In this document: positions 24,601 to 39,607 of the stretch, one piece after another
Numbering within the stretch: the stretch's first letter is position 1
How the letters are laid out: each line of letters opens with the position of its first letter
NCBI GenBank assembly: GCA_001953115.1
Contig: LSSL01002147.1
Location: forward strand, 1-64,000
Reading direction: 5' to 3'
Origin: Smittium mucronatum
Lineage: Eukaryota; Kickxellomycota; Harpellomycetes; Harpellales; Legeriomycetaceae
Length of the DNA stretch: 64,000 bases
Notes under the pieces: generated by a model
What the model was told of the DNA's origin: nothing
The model's database searches: none
Seen by the model: the letters and a program-made list of their open reading frames with translations, nothing else
Program-made: the position numbers and the translations under genes

Positions 24601-27600
24601 GAATTGAATTTCAAAATAATTAGATATTTTTTATCAGCGAAATTCGTCAAAAAATTATTATATAACTTTTTAGCAGGTTTTTATCAATAAAAGTTTTTTT
24701 ATTTTGATTGTCCAATGTTTTTTATTAAAAATTTATATCATTTTTCGGATTAATATCTTTGGGATGGTTAAGCCTTGATTGTTTTAAGATTTTCATGCTT
24801 TAAAGCTTTAAAGGGGGGGGATTAAAAGATCAATTTTATAGCTTTATAATTTTATCTACTAATAAATTATCATTATTATATTTTAAACTCCTCAAAATTA
24901 TAGAGGTAAATATTTTTGTTTAAATTTAAGTTAATTTTAACTTTTAAAGATAAAGTTGCACTAAATTCCATTAAAGTTCCTAACTAAGGATTAGAAAAAT
25001 TAAAAATCCTTTTTATTTTTTTCGATATATTTACTATAGACTTATAATATACACATAATTATTAGTTTTAAATAAAGACAATTATATAGTGATTTTGAAA
25101 ATTAAGATCGTAAAATTATATATTTTTCTAGTTATAAATTCTAAGGGTTTATTGGTAAATAATAATAACTTTCATTTATTTCTCACAATTTTTGTAAAGT
25201 AACAACATTATATCAGATATATAATTTAAGTGAAAAATATATAGTTTTATAGCGGATAATAGCTATATCAATTCATTTAAATTTTATTAAGAATTAAAAT
25301 AAATCAGTATTTATTTCTTTTTGAATTAACTCAATAAAAAATATCTGTATTTTGATTGATTTAACGCAAAAAAAAAACACGCACAATATTTTATTAATAA
25401 AATACTAATAATGAAGAGATTTATTTTTTTTCTTGGTATTTCATCGTGGTTCCTAATTATTGTAATTAAAACTAATTTATAATCTTTACTTTTTTTTGTT
25501 TAATATTTATAAAACAGACACAGGATTTTAGTAATATTTAAATAACTAAAATTTATTTATCATGTGTAACTAGTTTAATTTAGGGAAAATATCAATATAA
25601 TATGAGGAGCTGTCGCAGGAAAGAAAAAAATTGATCTTTAAACCCCCCCCCCCCCCAAATAAACTATTACGTTTTCTCAAAAGTCGGTACAATTTACACG
25701 ATATTCTATGACATATTTTTTTTCAAAAAACAATTTTTTTTTGCAAAGAACTCATATTTCGATCATATAAAAACAACTTGATTTTCAATTTGCTTGAAAA
25801 ATAAAATCATAATATATTTTATTAAATAAATCTAAAAAAGAAGGTTTTTACAAACTTAGAATTTACTTACATTGATTTTTCAATTTTATTTTTCTTTGGA
25901 TTTTTAATAAATTAATGTAAGAGAAAGCGACTTTAATCCTTATAATAATCACCTAGATAATATAATATCAAAAACAAATCCTTAAAAAATACACATTTTC
26001 TTTAAAAGAATCAAAAAAAGAGATATTAATTATTTGATCAAACAAATAAGATTTTATTTATTTTAAAATATTGTTTTTTATTATTTAAATTATTTTATGA
26101 ATTATATAATGCATCTAATTAGTATCATATGCACAAAATACCAAATATACAAAAAATAATTATACATATATTATTAAACTTATTATTTATTATGTATAAA
26201 AATGTCTTTTTAGTATTTTTTGCCCAATTTAATTATAATTTAAACTGTAGGAACATTTAAAATCAATAAATAATGACTTTTTATCAGTAAATCATTCCAA
26301 AACAAAAAAAAATACTATTTAATGATTGTTATTGGTGACGAAAATTGAAAAATATAATATGCTAAAGTTTTTTACTAAAAAATTTTTTACCTTAATTTTT
26401 TTTTTTTGAAATACTCAGAGTTGTCATTTATTCAAAAAAATCATAAACCATGTGTGTATTTTCATTTATTCATCACAAAATTTTGAATTTAATAAAAATA
26501 TATAATGTCGAAATCAAAAAATTTAAAACTATATATTTTTTTTGTTTTTTTATCTATTGCGACAAATTATCATGAATTTTAGATATATTTTTTTATAAAA
26601 ACATGTAAATTAGATATTTTTTTATCTATTTTTTCTAAAAAAGGAATTAATTCAATGCTTGTGTAGCTATTTTTATAGAATTGAATAATATAAATATTAT
26701 TTAAAAATATCATTTATTTATTTAATGAAGTTTTTATTGCTCAATTCATCCCAATTAATATATATCATATTTAGATGGGTGCTAGAGATACAACTCAGAA
26801 GAATTTTATACATACATCTTTTATTTTTTTTTAATTATATAAAGTGCACGATTATAAAAACCATATATATTGCTAAAAGGAGCAAGTTTTTTCAAGAATT
26901 ATTTTAAAGACTTGATACAATATAGAAATTAATAATCCCTGGCTTAAACTGATTGCTACTTAACTGATTATTCTAGAAAATAGGGGAAGAAAATATATTG
27001 ATAAAATATATTTGATTATTTAAAAATATATACTATGCTTTGCTAAATGAAAGAGAATGTGTTGCCTAATTTACTTTTAAAATTGTTATTCTAGAAATAT
27101 ATACCACCATTAATTAGAAATAGTTTTATATCATTGCTATTCAAACTTTAATTTTTTTAAAAAAATAAAAATAACTCAATCTAAAAGTTAATGTACTTTA
27201 ATTTTATATATTTATTTTTAAATGGGTTAATTAAACTAAATGAATGAATTTCAGGATTTTAAATTGTTTTTTAGAGTTTAATTTAAAAAAATTCTGAATT
27301 TAATTTATTTATTAAATCAAAAAATTTATAATAAAATTGAACAAAAATGTTGGTGGATAAGATTAAATTTAAAAATAAATACTGTTAAGAAATTTTTTAT
27401 ATTACAAGAATCAGAGAAGAAAAATAGATTTTAATTAAGCTCCTCTAATTTTATTTCTATTTTTTTTTTTTTATTAATATAAATAAAAAATATATAAATA
27501 TTATTTATATATTGAAATGATGACGATTAAAAAATCTACAAAAAAATTCATGTTGAACGGGTTTTCATGATTAATAGTAGTCATATTACCCCGAAAAAGC

Positions 27601-28410
27601 TACTTTAGGTCCAGAATTAGTACTATTTCTACCAATAATATTTATTGTTTAATCGGTTGCAGAATTATATCCAAAAAAACGTTTATTGAGTGATTATTCT
27701 AAAAAAAATCCTTGAAAATTATTCTATTAATTTCAGCTCTGACCTTTTTTCTTTTCTTTCCCATAATCGAATCACGATTTTTAGCTCATCATTACATAAA
27801 AGTTTTTTTCATAAAAAATCGTAGTTTATGAGTTTTATCGAAGCTTTTTAGATCTATAATGAGATTCTTATTACTTTCTAGACTTCTCCTAATCGTATAT
27901 TTGGTGATTTTTAACAAATATTTTAATGCATAAAAAAAATTTTCTACTGTTATTATTCCAGCTATACCTGATAATAGTTAAATTTTTTTTCTGTCCCCAG
28001 TTTACTATAAGAACTATAAAACAGATATATCGGTAGATTGAATTTTTACTCCTTTTTATTATTTTTTTGATATTTCTGTCATCAATTTTTTATACATCCC
28101 AACCAAACATAGCATTTATCCAAATTTTATAACACTAAATAAAATTATCTTAATTATGTATCATGAGAAGATTTAATCCATTCTTAATAAAATAACTCAA
28201 TACCCTCTTGATTATTTGAGAAGGTTAAATACCTTTTATATAATCCTTTAAAACAGAAAATCATTTTATCTCATCATCCATAATGTACGAAGGTATTTTT
28301 TCTAAATAGAAGTTCATTGATATTTCTGTAATAGGATAATTTTTCACCTCATATATCTTGTTTTTAATATGAATAAAAAAAGGTATCATTTTACGAGATC
28401 TATAACATTG
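24601..28410. other. AT-rich gene desert with a C14 homopolymer
   Basis: No gene is supported. A run of 14 C lies at 25643-25656 and a run of 8 G at 24813-24820, both striking against the AT-rich background. From about 27540 to the right end the minus strand shows scattered protein-like scraps that may belong to the fossil at 28411-28843. Confidence 0.5.
25643..25656 (+). repeat. C14 homopolymer
   Basis: Fourteen consecutive C occur in a region that is otherwise almost entirely A and T. It could be a real mononucleotide repeat or an assembly artefact. Confidence 0.8.
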
Positions 28411-28843
28411 TTATTTTTTAAAAAAATCATCAGAAAATTCATTATTTCTTGCTAATAATGCTGAAATATTTTTTAAAGCTGCTTTCTTATAATATCCGCA
28501 ATAAACTAACCATTTTAAAAATCGAGGGAGCAGATGTGTATAAATTTTCTTGAGCTTATCAAATATAAAATAATTTCGAGTGTGCGATAAAAAAACTATG
28601 TTTTTTCTTTTGAAGAAAGTTTATAATTTCTTGCCCATCACGTATCTGATTTGGTAAAATATTTTTCGCAGAAAATGTATTTTAATAAAATTCTTCCATC
28701 TTAAATCTAGTCACGAAATTTTTTAAATGAGTCTTTAAAGCACCTAATATAAAACCCTTACTCTCATATAATTTTTTCGATGGCTAATTTAATTGAGTAT
28801 ACATATCCAACGTGCTTAGAGCTTCAAAGTCTTTTATATTATC
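28411..28843 (-). pseudogene. Unidentified coding fossil
   Basis: The minus strand reads as a protein of about 144 codons with one frameshift near 28565 and a few in-frame stops. The first frame (from 28843) contains KDFEALSTLDMYTQLN, then TAG, then GALKTHLKNFVTRFKMEEFY, then TAA, then SAKNILPNQIRDGQEIINFL. The second frame continues with IYTHLLPRFLKWLVYCGYYK and ISALLARNNEFSDDFF before TAA at 28411. Composition is more protein-like than nearby chance frames. Similar scraps continue to about 27540 and up to about 29150. I do not recognise the family; a decayed transposon ORF is the most likely source. Confidence 0.38.
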
Positions 28844-31800
28844 TTTATAATTTAGATATTTGGAAATAAAATTTTTAAGAAATTTTATCTTTGGGGTTTT
28901 ATCTTAATATCAAGAATAGAAAAAAATTTTAAAAATAAGAGGCTCACAACTCCAAAAATTTTCATGGATAAAATTTATTTATAAAAATTTCCTAAATATT
29001 ACTATTTAATCCTATTCTTTCCAAAAAAAATCTCAAAACTACCCATATTTATCTATACACGTTCACTTTTTTGGAAAAAAAATCGATTTATTCTCAATAG
29101 AAATTTTTTTGGGAAGGTTTAAGAGTATTCATCGTTTTTTTCAATATATTATTTTTGGAATAAAACCAATTGATTTAGAATTTATTAACTAAAATACTGA
29201 ATTGCATATTTTAAGGTGAAAACAGATAGAATATATATATATATATAATTTTCATGTATTATATTTCATTATAATATTAAAATGATTAATAGAGCGACTG
29301 AAGCGTAATAATATTAATTGATATTTAAGTATCTTATATATATGATGGGATTTTTTAAATGATAAAACAATTAATATCTAAACAGGCGAATAAACGTATA
29401 ATCAATAAGTGGCTTTAAAAAACTCAAATAATATTAATTTAAATAATTATTCACCAATAAAAAATTGGTGCAGTTATTTTGAAAAAAAACTAGATCTATT
29501 AAAAATAGCTTATAGATAGAATATTAACTCTTATTATTGATGAAATAAGGTTATTATTTTATTTAATAGATTTAAATTGTCCGTAAACATTTTTTTTATT
29601 TTTTTATTTTGATGTTTTATTACAAATAACAGGTTTAATTGATTAATAAATCATTCAAAACAGCAAACAGAAGATATTTTAGAGTTGGTGGGATCTAAAA
29701 AAGGTAGCCTATATCAATATAAAATCTATTTGGATACAAGTATATAAGTTTATAATACTCTTATTAAAACAAGAAAAAATGTTTTTGACGTGAAGAATAA
29801 TTGTAGTATCTAACTCTAAATATAAATATTTTATAAAAAAAATATAAAAGTATAATAAATCAATTATATATTTAAATCCATTTGTTATTACCAGGTTTTA
29901 AAATAATCGTTTTTTCTTTGATAAAAACGACCTCAATTCTAAACTTTTATGTTGAAAAATTAATTAATATAATCCATCTTAATCTGAGAATTTTTTATTC
30001 ACGGAATATAATAATATTTAGAAATTTATACTTAAAAAAAAAATAATCAATATTAATTTAATATTTTTTTCATGATTGAATAATTATATTTAAATTATAT
30101 TCTAAAGCTTCTTCAGTAAAATTTTTTTATAGTTGCTGAAGCTGATTCAAATATAGGACCTAAAGTCATATAACTTGAATATAAATTATTTTTTTGAGAT
30201 GATTATACTAGACCTTTATATAAAATTATGGTAGTTTTCCCATTCATTTCCGATTTTAAAAAAGTAAAAAATGTTCTCATATCCATGAAAATAAAGCTTT
30301 AATAATTTTTTTTTATGATTGTGTTGATTTTTATTATAATTGAACGAAAAAAAGTCTTGTCAAAATAAATATTTACGTATTAAGATACCTTTAAATTAAT
30401 AGTTTTTTATTTTTAAGTGGCTAAATTTACAATTAAAAAACAATTTTAAATCTATAATTTTTTTAAGCTGTAAATTTTTTCATGATAGGTTTCACCTGAG
30501 TATATATATATTTTATTATTTATAATATTATAAGAATATTTTAATTACATCCTTTAATATTATTTACAAAAAAGAATAAATTTTAAAAATATATGATTTT
30601 AATTTTCATAAAAACACCTATAGCTCTAGTATAAAGCAAAAATTCTATCAGGATCCGTTTAAAAAAAACTTATGTCTTTATAAAGTTATATGAGCTGAAC
30701 TTGATGTTTTTTCAGACAAGTGGAAGAAAACTATGTTTTATTTATTTAAAATTAAAATAATTATAGACATATGTAAACAAAAGTTAGGTTGAGTATTTTA
30801 TACCATTGTCAATTACTATTTAAATATGAAGTTTTAAGTATTCATAATCTATTTTTGATATGAATCAGGAGATTTACTGGATTCTATTTATGCTATAAAA
30901 AAACATCGGGAATACTGTATTTGTAGCCATTTTATTTTTCAAGTGGCATTAAATCTAAATAAGTTTTAGATTCTCTTTGTAGAAAAGACTGATTTTTAAA
31001 TCCTTAAAAATTCAATATCAAAAAATCATAAATTTTAAATTTATTATTTAATTAAATTTATAGATATGAAATTTTTCATAGGTATAACCAGTGATTATTA
31101 ATAAAGTGAATTCATACATAATAATTTTAAATTTTTTACAGCAGTCTGAAAAAATCTTTTTTATAGTGTGAATCCATAAGAAAATGATTTTTTTAAAATA
31201 AAGGTATTTAAAAAAACATAGAGTTTTTCAAAACACCCCATGCTTCATGTGATATTTTTTTTGGTTGAAACTATTTTTCCTATATAAACTAATCCCTCTT
31301 TTTTTAACAATATACATACTTTCCTTATAAAGAATTCAAAAAAAAGGACATAAAAATCTATTTCATATTTTCATATTTTCTGTAAATTATGAGTATCTAT
31401 TTTACATATAAACTAAAAAAATCGGCCTATAAGCTTAATGATGCACTTTATTGAACATTCATAATATACAAAAAAATTTTGACTTGTACTCAAGTTTTAA
31501 TATGTTGCTCTATATGGTGATTAATTTGAAAAATAATTAGAATTTTCCCACATAGAAATATTTTTTAAATATTCTATATATTGATGCAGAAACAAAAAAA
31601 TGCTAAAATACACCATCAGTTAACCCAGTTTTTCATATAATTATATTAGAAAATTGACTAAAATTCAGAAATTAGATAAAAAAATATGGAATAGGTTAAT
31701 TTTTAAGTATTAGATTATAATATTGTTAACTAAAAGCTTTGTTTTAGATTGTAGTGGTCTGTATATTATTTTTTATCAATTATATTATAAGTGGGTTTAT

Positions 31801-34800
31801 AAAGAGAACTACCTAAAGCCATGTAATATATTTTTACTATTCTTTCATTTATCAAAATTTGGCTAAAATATGTAAAAAAAGCATAAAAAAGAAAAATTCA
31901 AGAACTTATTCAGCTTTTTCTCCTAGACGGTTAATAAATCCTTTTAAAACCTAATTTATGCTGATACTGATGTTTTTAATTATTTTATTTGATATTTCTG
32001 ACGAAATTTAGCTCTATATAAAAGTTATGCCTATACATCTACAGTTTTTTCCATAGATTAAATTATGATAATAACGCAAGAATTTTTTTTCTATTTAAAA
32101 AAAAACGACATCAAAATAGGCATAGTCTCACCTGAATAATAAAATATTTGCTTAAATATATTTATATTTCTTAAAAAAACATTTAATGAGTCAAAAATTT
32201 AAAATTAGTTCTTATTAATTAAATTCGCTTTATCCGTGGTTTAAAAAGGTCTCAAAAAGTTTTTGAAGTAATATAGATTGAAAAAAGTCATCACTTTTCA
32301 TCATTTATAGGTAAAGTTTTTTCTTTCTTATAATGAGTATTTCATTTTATGTAGTTCAGGCGAATAAAATATTTGTTAGTTATTTAAAATTTCTTGTATG
32401 TATAAATAAATTCGACTAAATTTTAAAAATTATATTTACAAATTTTTTTTTAGTTTTATCATTTTATTTTTCCAATTAATTATTTCTCGAAACCAAAAAA
32501 AATAATGCTATTCAAAACTGTTTTACTTTTGTTGCCTTTTTTTTGGTTATTTTATCTTTAAATTCTGATAAAAAATTGAAGCTTTTCCATTTCAAAATGA
32601 ATAATTTCTAAGAAAATCCAAAAAAATCAATTTATTTCTCAGTTAAATTATTCAAATAATAATATAAACATTTTCATAATAAATTAAAATTGTTAATAAT
32701 TAGACTAAGAGTATTTTTTGGGGGAAAAAAATGGAACCTCCACATTAAAATTTTTAAAATCCCGAAATTAATTTGGAGCCTGTGGTACTTGTTCTGAGAT
32801 CAAAATTGCCACTTTAATGATAAATTTAATCTTGAAATTTTAATTTTTTATCGTTTCAAATATATATTTACTATCTTTTTTATAATATTTTATAACCTTT
32901 TCTATTTTTGGCGTAATGAAAGATGGATTTTTCCTGTTATTTTGAAAATAACAACAGGATTTTCATCTTTTACAAGTCTAAAGTTGGAATCTATGTGCAT
33001 TTTCAAATTCAAAGAAAGGTTTCTTAATATTTTTTTAAATTTTAAGATAAATATTTCTTATTTCTGTCGACGAATTATTTTGATGCGTAAAATTTATTAG
33101 GTTTTTAGGAATGAAGTTTCTGTATACACTTAAGCCCAAATATTTGGGGGTGTTTTTTTATCCGAGTTATTGTTGTTTTCGCTATAATTAGCTATAACCA
33201 AATATTAATGAGTAATTACAGTTTTAAGGCTTTATGCGTTCAATTAAATGTATTTTATGAGTTTTTCGATGTTATATGCTTTAGAGATAATTTTTTCTTA
33301 AATTAGCCTCTTTAGCGATTTTGAGCAGTATTTTCTATTTTTAGAAAATTTATAATTTAAATATAATTGGAAATAAAAATTTCGTGGTTTAAAATACTCT
33401 TAAAATCTATTATGATAAAAATAGACACAGAAAATTATTGTTTTTCTGTTATTTTTAAGGTTTTTAGAATATTTAGCAGTAATTCCTTTGATTTTCCCCA
33501 AACTCAGTTATTTCAGTCACAACTTAGTTCAATTTTTGCTTAATTATTTCAATTTTATATACTAGAAAAAGTTATGAAGAGGAGAATTTTTTAATGATAA
33601 GAAAAAATTCCAGCTAAATAAAAAAAATTATTATTCTATTATATATTCGAAATAATAGGTAAATCTTCTTTTTTTCGAGCTCATTTATTTATTTTATTTC
33701 GAATTTTTCAATAATAAATCATTTACTTAGTTGAAAATGTTATCGAAACTTAAAACTCGCACAAAAAATATCAAATATGCTGCCCATTAACAAAAAATTT
33801 TATTTGCTGAAATTTCCTTTAATGTGTGATAGATACATATGAATATGATTTTTGATAGTAATAGAGAAAAAAAATCCGAAATTTCTGAAATTTATATTTA
33901 CTTTAAAACCGTTGCAAAAAATCACATTAATAGAATAAAGATGATTATAAAACGAATTTAAACGACATTTCTTTATTTTAAATATTATCAGCAATTATAA
34001 ATTTTGCATGTACTCAGGAAGATGTAATATAAATTTATGATAAACAAAAAACAACCGCAATTTTAAAAAAAAAAATCTAAAAATGTTGACCCGATGGTAT
34101 TTATCAAAGTTAATGAAAAATCTAAAAGGAATCCTGCAATGGGTTTTTTTAAATATATTTCAATTTTATTTTTGCAGTAATTGGGTTAACTTTTTCTAAT
34201 AAAATTTACGATTTTTTAAATTATCAACCTGTATTTTTCTAAATAGCACAGGTATATACACATCTATTGTTTAGGAAGACCGAAATATATTTAAAATTAG
34301 ATGCTGATAGAGCTTATCATTTTCTAGAAATAAAAAACCTTAATATATCAATAATATATTGAGATAAATGTTTAGTATCTCTTCTAAAACTGTGAAATAA
34401 ATTGAAGAGTAATTGAATTATCTAGATTCTAAATCCCCAAAGAGTTTAAATTTTATCTGGAGATTTATAAATAATTGAACATTTATTCAATTAAAGATAC
34501 TAAGTATAAACTATTAAAATAATATCAAAATAATATGATATTTTTTAAGCTAATTTTTACAGATTTTATTACTTTAACTAGAATTATTGATAAACATTAA
34601 ATGATCCCAATTTCGTTTGTTAAAAATGACAGGGAAAACAAAGAATCTATATTTAAAGTTATTATAATTTCATTTGAGGTATTTTTAGGTTTTCTTCATT
34701 ATTTTTCTTTAAAATAACCTCCAGTTGGACTTATAGTTTCTATTAAAATCATAAATTATAATTTCCATGTAGCCTGTCTTACGGAGAAATTTATCTGATT

Positions 34801-35812
34801 TTATAAAATGAACCAATTTCTAACAATTTTGAAAAAAATTTTCATTAAAAAAATAAAATAAAAACTTGTGATAATTGAGGAACAGAACGTGTTTATTATA
34901 AAATATCAATTCTGAGTCAATAGCATTTTTACTTTTGCTGCGAAAAGAGGGAAAATATTTTTTGATTTTATAATACTATTAGTTGTTAATCTATCCCACT
35001 AAAACCATAGGAAGTAACCTTATAAAAAATGAAACAAAAAACATAAATAATGAAGAGAATGAACCTATCTTAACTAAGAAACTTGGGCTTGATTAAAAAT
35101 TAAAATAGAGATTGTGATATTTATAAAAGAGAGAACCAAATATGGATCTGCTTATTTTTAGACTTCATCAGTCATAAGGAAAATATTTTGGGGGCATAAG
35201 GTGCAAATAATAGCAGATTTTAATGACAAGTACAAAATTTTGTTTTTTTTGTACAAAACTTAAGTGAAGATAAAATTATAACCATTTAGATTATTGTATT
35301 TCCCATTTTTTTCTAAAAATTAAATTGTATATTTCGGAGATTATCTTTAAAGGCGGGGACTCCCATTAAAATTTTTAACAATTTAATGGTTTTTAAATAT
35401 ATAATTAGATTCTTATATATAAATTATTTGGAATTATAAATTTTAGAGTACATAAATAAAAATAATTATGTGAAATGTGGAGAATATATTAATGGTAATA
35501 TTATTTATCATTTTTATTGGTTTTTTGATGATTAATTTTTTTATATATCCAGTAGTTTAATATGAAAAAAAAATTATATTGAAAATAATGAGAAATATTA
35601 TATGAAATTTTTAAGATATCTTCATCCTCCGAATTGTTTATTAATATTCTTCATTACTTAATCTTTACCCAAAAAAGGTATCTTTACTAATATAACACCC
35701 AATTTATATCAAAATACTCCAAATTTTATATAACAAACCAGGGGAAAGATTTTAATTAGGAAAAAATAATTATATCTAATTTGAAATTCATTATGGAATA
35801 AATTAATTCAAT
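28844..35812. other. Long AT-rich gene desert
   Basis: I find no gene or well-formed repeat. A short AT dinucleotide run lies near 29232. Open frames here look like chance frames. Confidence 0.55.
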
Positions 35813-35957
35813 TTAGCTCCTTCAAGGCCAATGGAGAAAAAAATAGTTTTCATTTTATGTTCGAGTGCTACTATTTAATTGATAATATTCATATATTATT
35901 GGTTAAATTGTTAAATTATACCAAGTGAAACAGGTATTTAGTACATATAAAGGCTAA
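35813..35957 (-). mobile_element. Decayed inverted copy of the TTAA element
   Basis: The interval begins TTAGCTCCTTCAAGGCCAA and ends AAAGGCTAA. That is the reverse complement layout of the 164-base family (expected TTAACCCTTTCAGGGCC at one end and GGAAAGGGTTAA at the other). It keeps the internal block tattggttaaat. About 137 bases remain between the flanking sites. Both TTAA sites carry changes, so this is an old insertion. Confidence 0.45.
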
Positions 35958-38900
35958 GAAATAATTCTAGTCCGAAAAGAGTTGTAGATTTTTTTATTAA
36001 AAAATCTATCATTGCTAAAAGTATAAAATATCCTTACATTCTCACTCTATTTAAAGTCTCTCATTATCAAAATTCACAAAAATTTATACCTCTCAAAGCT
36101 GCAAAATAATACTATTATCTACGAAAAAATCACTATAAGTAAGCCCGTTTAAATTTCTAATATCATTTTAAATCATTTTAAATATTTTTAGGTATATTTT
36201 CTAATTTTAAATTTACTTTTATGTGTGATCTAATCTTTAACATGTATTAATTATATTGATTTGTGTATGAGTATTTTTTGAGGCTATAATTAAGTTAAAA
36301 ATAAGAAAAATGGAAATGGAAATAATAATTTATAAAAATCAACTTAAATCATCATTATCAACCTATGAATTATCTTATTTACTGATAATTTAAATTCAAA
36401 TTTTTAAAATTTTTTGTGTTGTTTTTCAATAAAATTCCTATGTTAAATTTTTTTTTTTTAAATTATGTCGTATTTTTTAAAAATTTTATCAATTATGATG
36501 TAAATTTACATCAGACAGTGAAATTAATTAAGAATGAGGGTTTTTTTCCAATAAAACATTTCACACCAAAAATTCTATTCTTACTTGGTGTTGTAAATAG
36601 TAGTAAATAGATATAGCTTTTTACAAAATTACTAGCTCTTTATATTTCTTTTATTAATATTAACTGCTTGTTGTTCAAAGCGAAAAAAATCATTTATCTT
36701 TTATTCCTACTAACTCCTTTCTTTCGGAAAATAAAATGATATCAATAACCTCATTTTATTTCATTTCAGAGTAAAAATGGTAGGTATTTAACCATTTTTC
36801 TCTTTAAAAAAATAATTAAATTGAAATAAACCTCCTTCCTAGTCGAGATTTTATTTTTCAGTTATATGAAGATTTATTTTTAGAAAAAGCTCATCATTTA
36901 ATAAGATTTTTGAAAGTTCATACTTTTTATGTATAGCTAAAAAATATATCTACTCATTAAATTATAAAAATTCTATAAAATGTTAAACACTTGTTTTTCT
37001 TATTGGAATTTAATTATTTTAAATAAAAATATTTTTTTCAGATAATTTTATTTCTTTATACTTCATTTTTTTTAAAATTGAATGAATAAAATCTCATAAT
37101 CAGTTATTCTCTCTTACGATATATCCAATAAGCTTAATATATACTAAATATTGCCTATAGTAATTTTTTATTATATTCCTATTTAATCTTTCCATCGAAT
37201 TTCTTTTAGTAGTACGAATATAAAATATTCTTCTTACAATTTATCTTCTTTTTTTTTTTTCCAAGTTTTTTTTCGCCTATTTTAGATATCATTTCATTTA
37301 AAAACTCGATTTTTTTATATTTAGATTAAAAAATTTTTTGTTGATAAATATAAAATTTATTCAGTAGCACTGAGCTTAATTTTTAAAAAAATCTGTAATA
37401 ATATTCTCTTGAATGTTCTCTTTAATTTTTCCAACTAAGTCTTATATATTTTTTAGACTATGGAGACAACAGTTAATTCTTTTGATTTTGTTTGGATAAT
37501 TCTTTCAAAATTCTGGCAATTTGTGGGTCTGATTCAGTGTTCAAGTTATCTGTTTTAAACTAGTTTTTTTTTTTTTTAATTTTCTTCAAAAAAAATCTTA
37601 TTAAAATCCTGGATATAATATTCAAAAGTGGAATTAATTAATTATTATAGACATAGATATGGAAGGTAATGATTTTTAAGAATCTATAAACTTAGACACT
37701 ATCACCGGTTATCATTCTTTGATAAGCTTATAGGTTAAATGTAAATATAAATTTGTGGCTTTATAAAGATTTTTTGAATTTTTTTAGAGGTTGAAATGAC
37801 TTTCATGTCTTCCTGATCAGATGAATGGCCCAAGAAATATATCCATTAATTATATTTAGACTTCGATGAACTTTAGAATCTTTTTAAAATAATATTTATT
37901 GATATATTCTTTGTATTCACAGATTTTTATTTTAATTTATTCTAATAGAATATATATTTTTCATATTATTATATATATTTTCTGGATTTAATTCGATTTT
38001 TATTCTGTATAGATCGATTAAACTCACTATATATTTAATAAACTATCTTTTAGTGCAAGGATCTTTCGAAAAATCACAGTATTAAAGATTTTTCATCGAA
38101 TAATATATATTTTTTCCTTTTAATACTATTCATACATTCTGATTTTATCAAGAATTGTGTTTATTTTTCATATTAATACAATAAAAAATAGTGCTTTTGT
38201 ATTTCTTGAATGATGTTACAGAGCCGCTAGAGCGAAAGATGAAATTTGAATGAAATTTAATAATTATTTTTTACTTTTATTTTATTTTTATATTAGTCTT
38301 TTCTAGTATTTGGGTATTATAAATAAACTCATTTCTTTTAAAGGAAAATTCTTATTTCTTGAAATAAATCGAGTTTTTTATTTTTCAAACGTCTCTTAAT
38401 TTTTACAGAATTTTCATTTTTTAAATCCAATAAGTTCTTTTAGTGGGTCTAAATATTTAATTTTTTTTTATTAAATTAAATAATAAATGATTTTCAAAAT
38501 AGGATATGTATATTTTATATATCAAAAAGATAAAAATGAGTTTTTAATAGATTTTATTGAGAGGAAATTAGTGCATATCCATTTTTCATATTTTCTGGGA
38601 ATATTTTTCGAAAAATAGAACAATAAATTTATAAATCGGCTAAATTAGTTTACGCATTTAAGCATATAAAAATATCAACAAATTTTTTTTTATATTTAAA
38701 TTATTATAATTCTAGATTTAATAAAGCTACAGCGTCAAAAAAAAACTCGTAAAAGCCCAAGTTTAATGTCAAATCATTCAAATACAAAATTCATGTATTT
38801 TTTTACAATATATATTAAAATAACGCTATTTTTATACGTATTTGGAAGATTTTCAATTTATCAGGAAGATTTTTATTAAATCAGGAGTATTAATTTTTAA

Positions 38901-39607
38901 AAAGGAAAATTTTGATTTAGATTTGATAATTTTTATTTGATTAATTGAAAATAATCTTCCATTCTGAAGATTTTTTTAAAATCAATTTTTTATTTGAAAG
39001 ATTACACTAGTAAAAACTGCGAAAAAAAATAGTGTTAAAAAAGTTCTAAAAGTATCCATATGGGAAAAGATCTTTAAAGAGGGAATTTTATAGTTTACTC
39101 AGTTTTGTCAAAAAATCTCAACAGTTTATTTTTTATCCTATAAAAGTCAAGATTTAAGATAGAAAAAATAAGTTTCACTAAAAGCCATTCAAATATATGA
39201 TTGGTGTTTTATAAAAAAATTTTTTTTTTTTGGTTTTTTCAACAGAAAAACCTAAATTTATATTTATGTATTTATTGAATAAATTTAAAGAATGAATTGG
39301 CTAGTAAAGACTTTTTGCAACAAAATAATTTCCTCATTATGAATCCCCCATATAATAAACCAGTCAATATATAAAAAATTACGTGATTTTGTAAAAAATA
39401 TGTACTCATCTACAGATTATGCAATAAATTTGATTGATATATCAAAAAATTATGCTCTCATATACAAAGCTTTATTTTTATATTTCATCAGCTATTTTTT
39501 TAACCTTAGAAAGTTTTTTTAAGGTTAGTAAAAGTGGATGCTGTAACGAAAATTCAAACTATATAGAGTTGTATTTTAAATTTATTTTCGGAATTAGATT
39601 CTCTATA
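35958..39607. other. AT-rich gene desert
   Basis: No feature is supported. Open frames at 36416-36610 and 39434-39625 have start codons outside ATG or atypical composition, and are treated as chance. Confidence 0.5.

Noticed and set aside
26725..26907. Plus-strand 60-codon frame from an ATG
   Set aside because: Low-complexity hydrophobic content and no supporting context.
33800..33994. Minus-strand 64-codon frame
   Set aside because: Chance-like composition; no promoter, intron or family signal.
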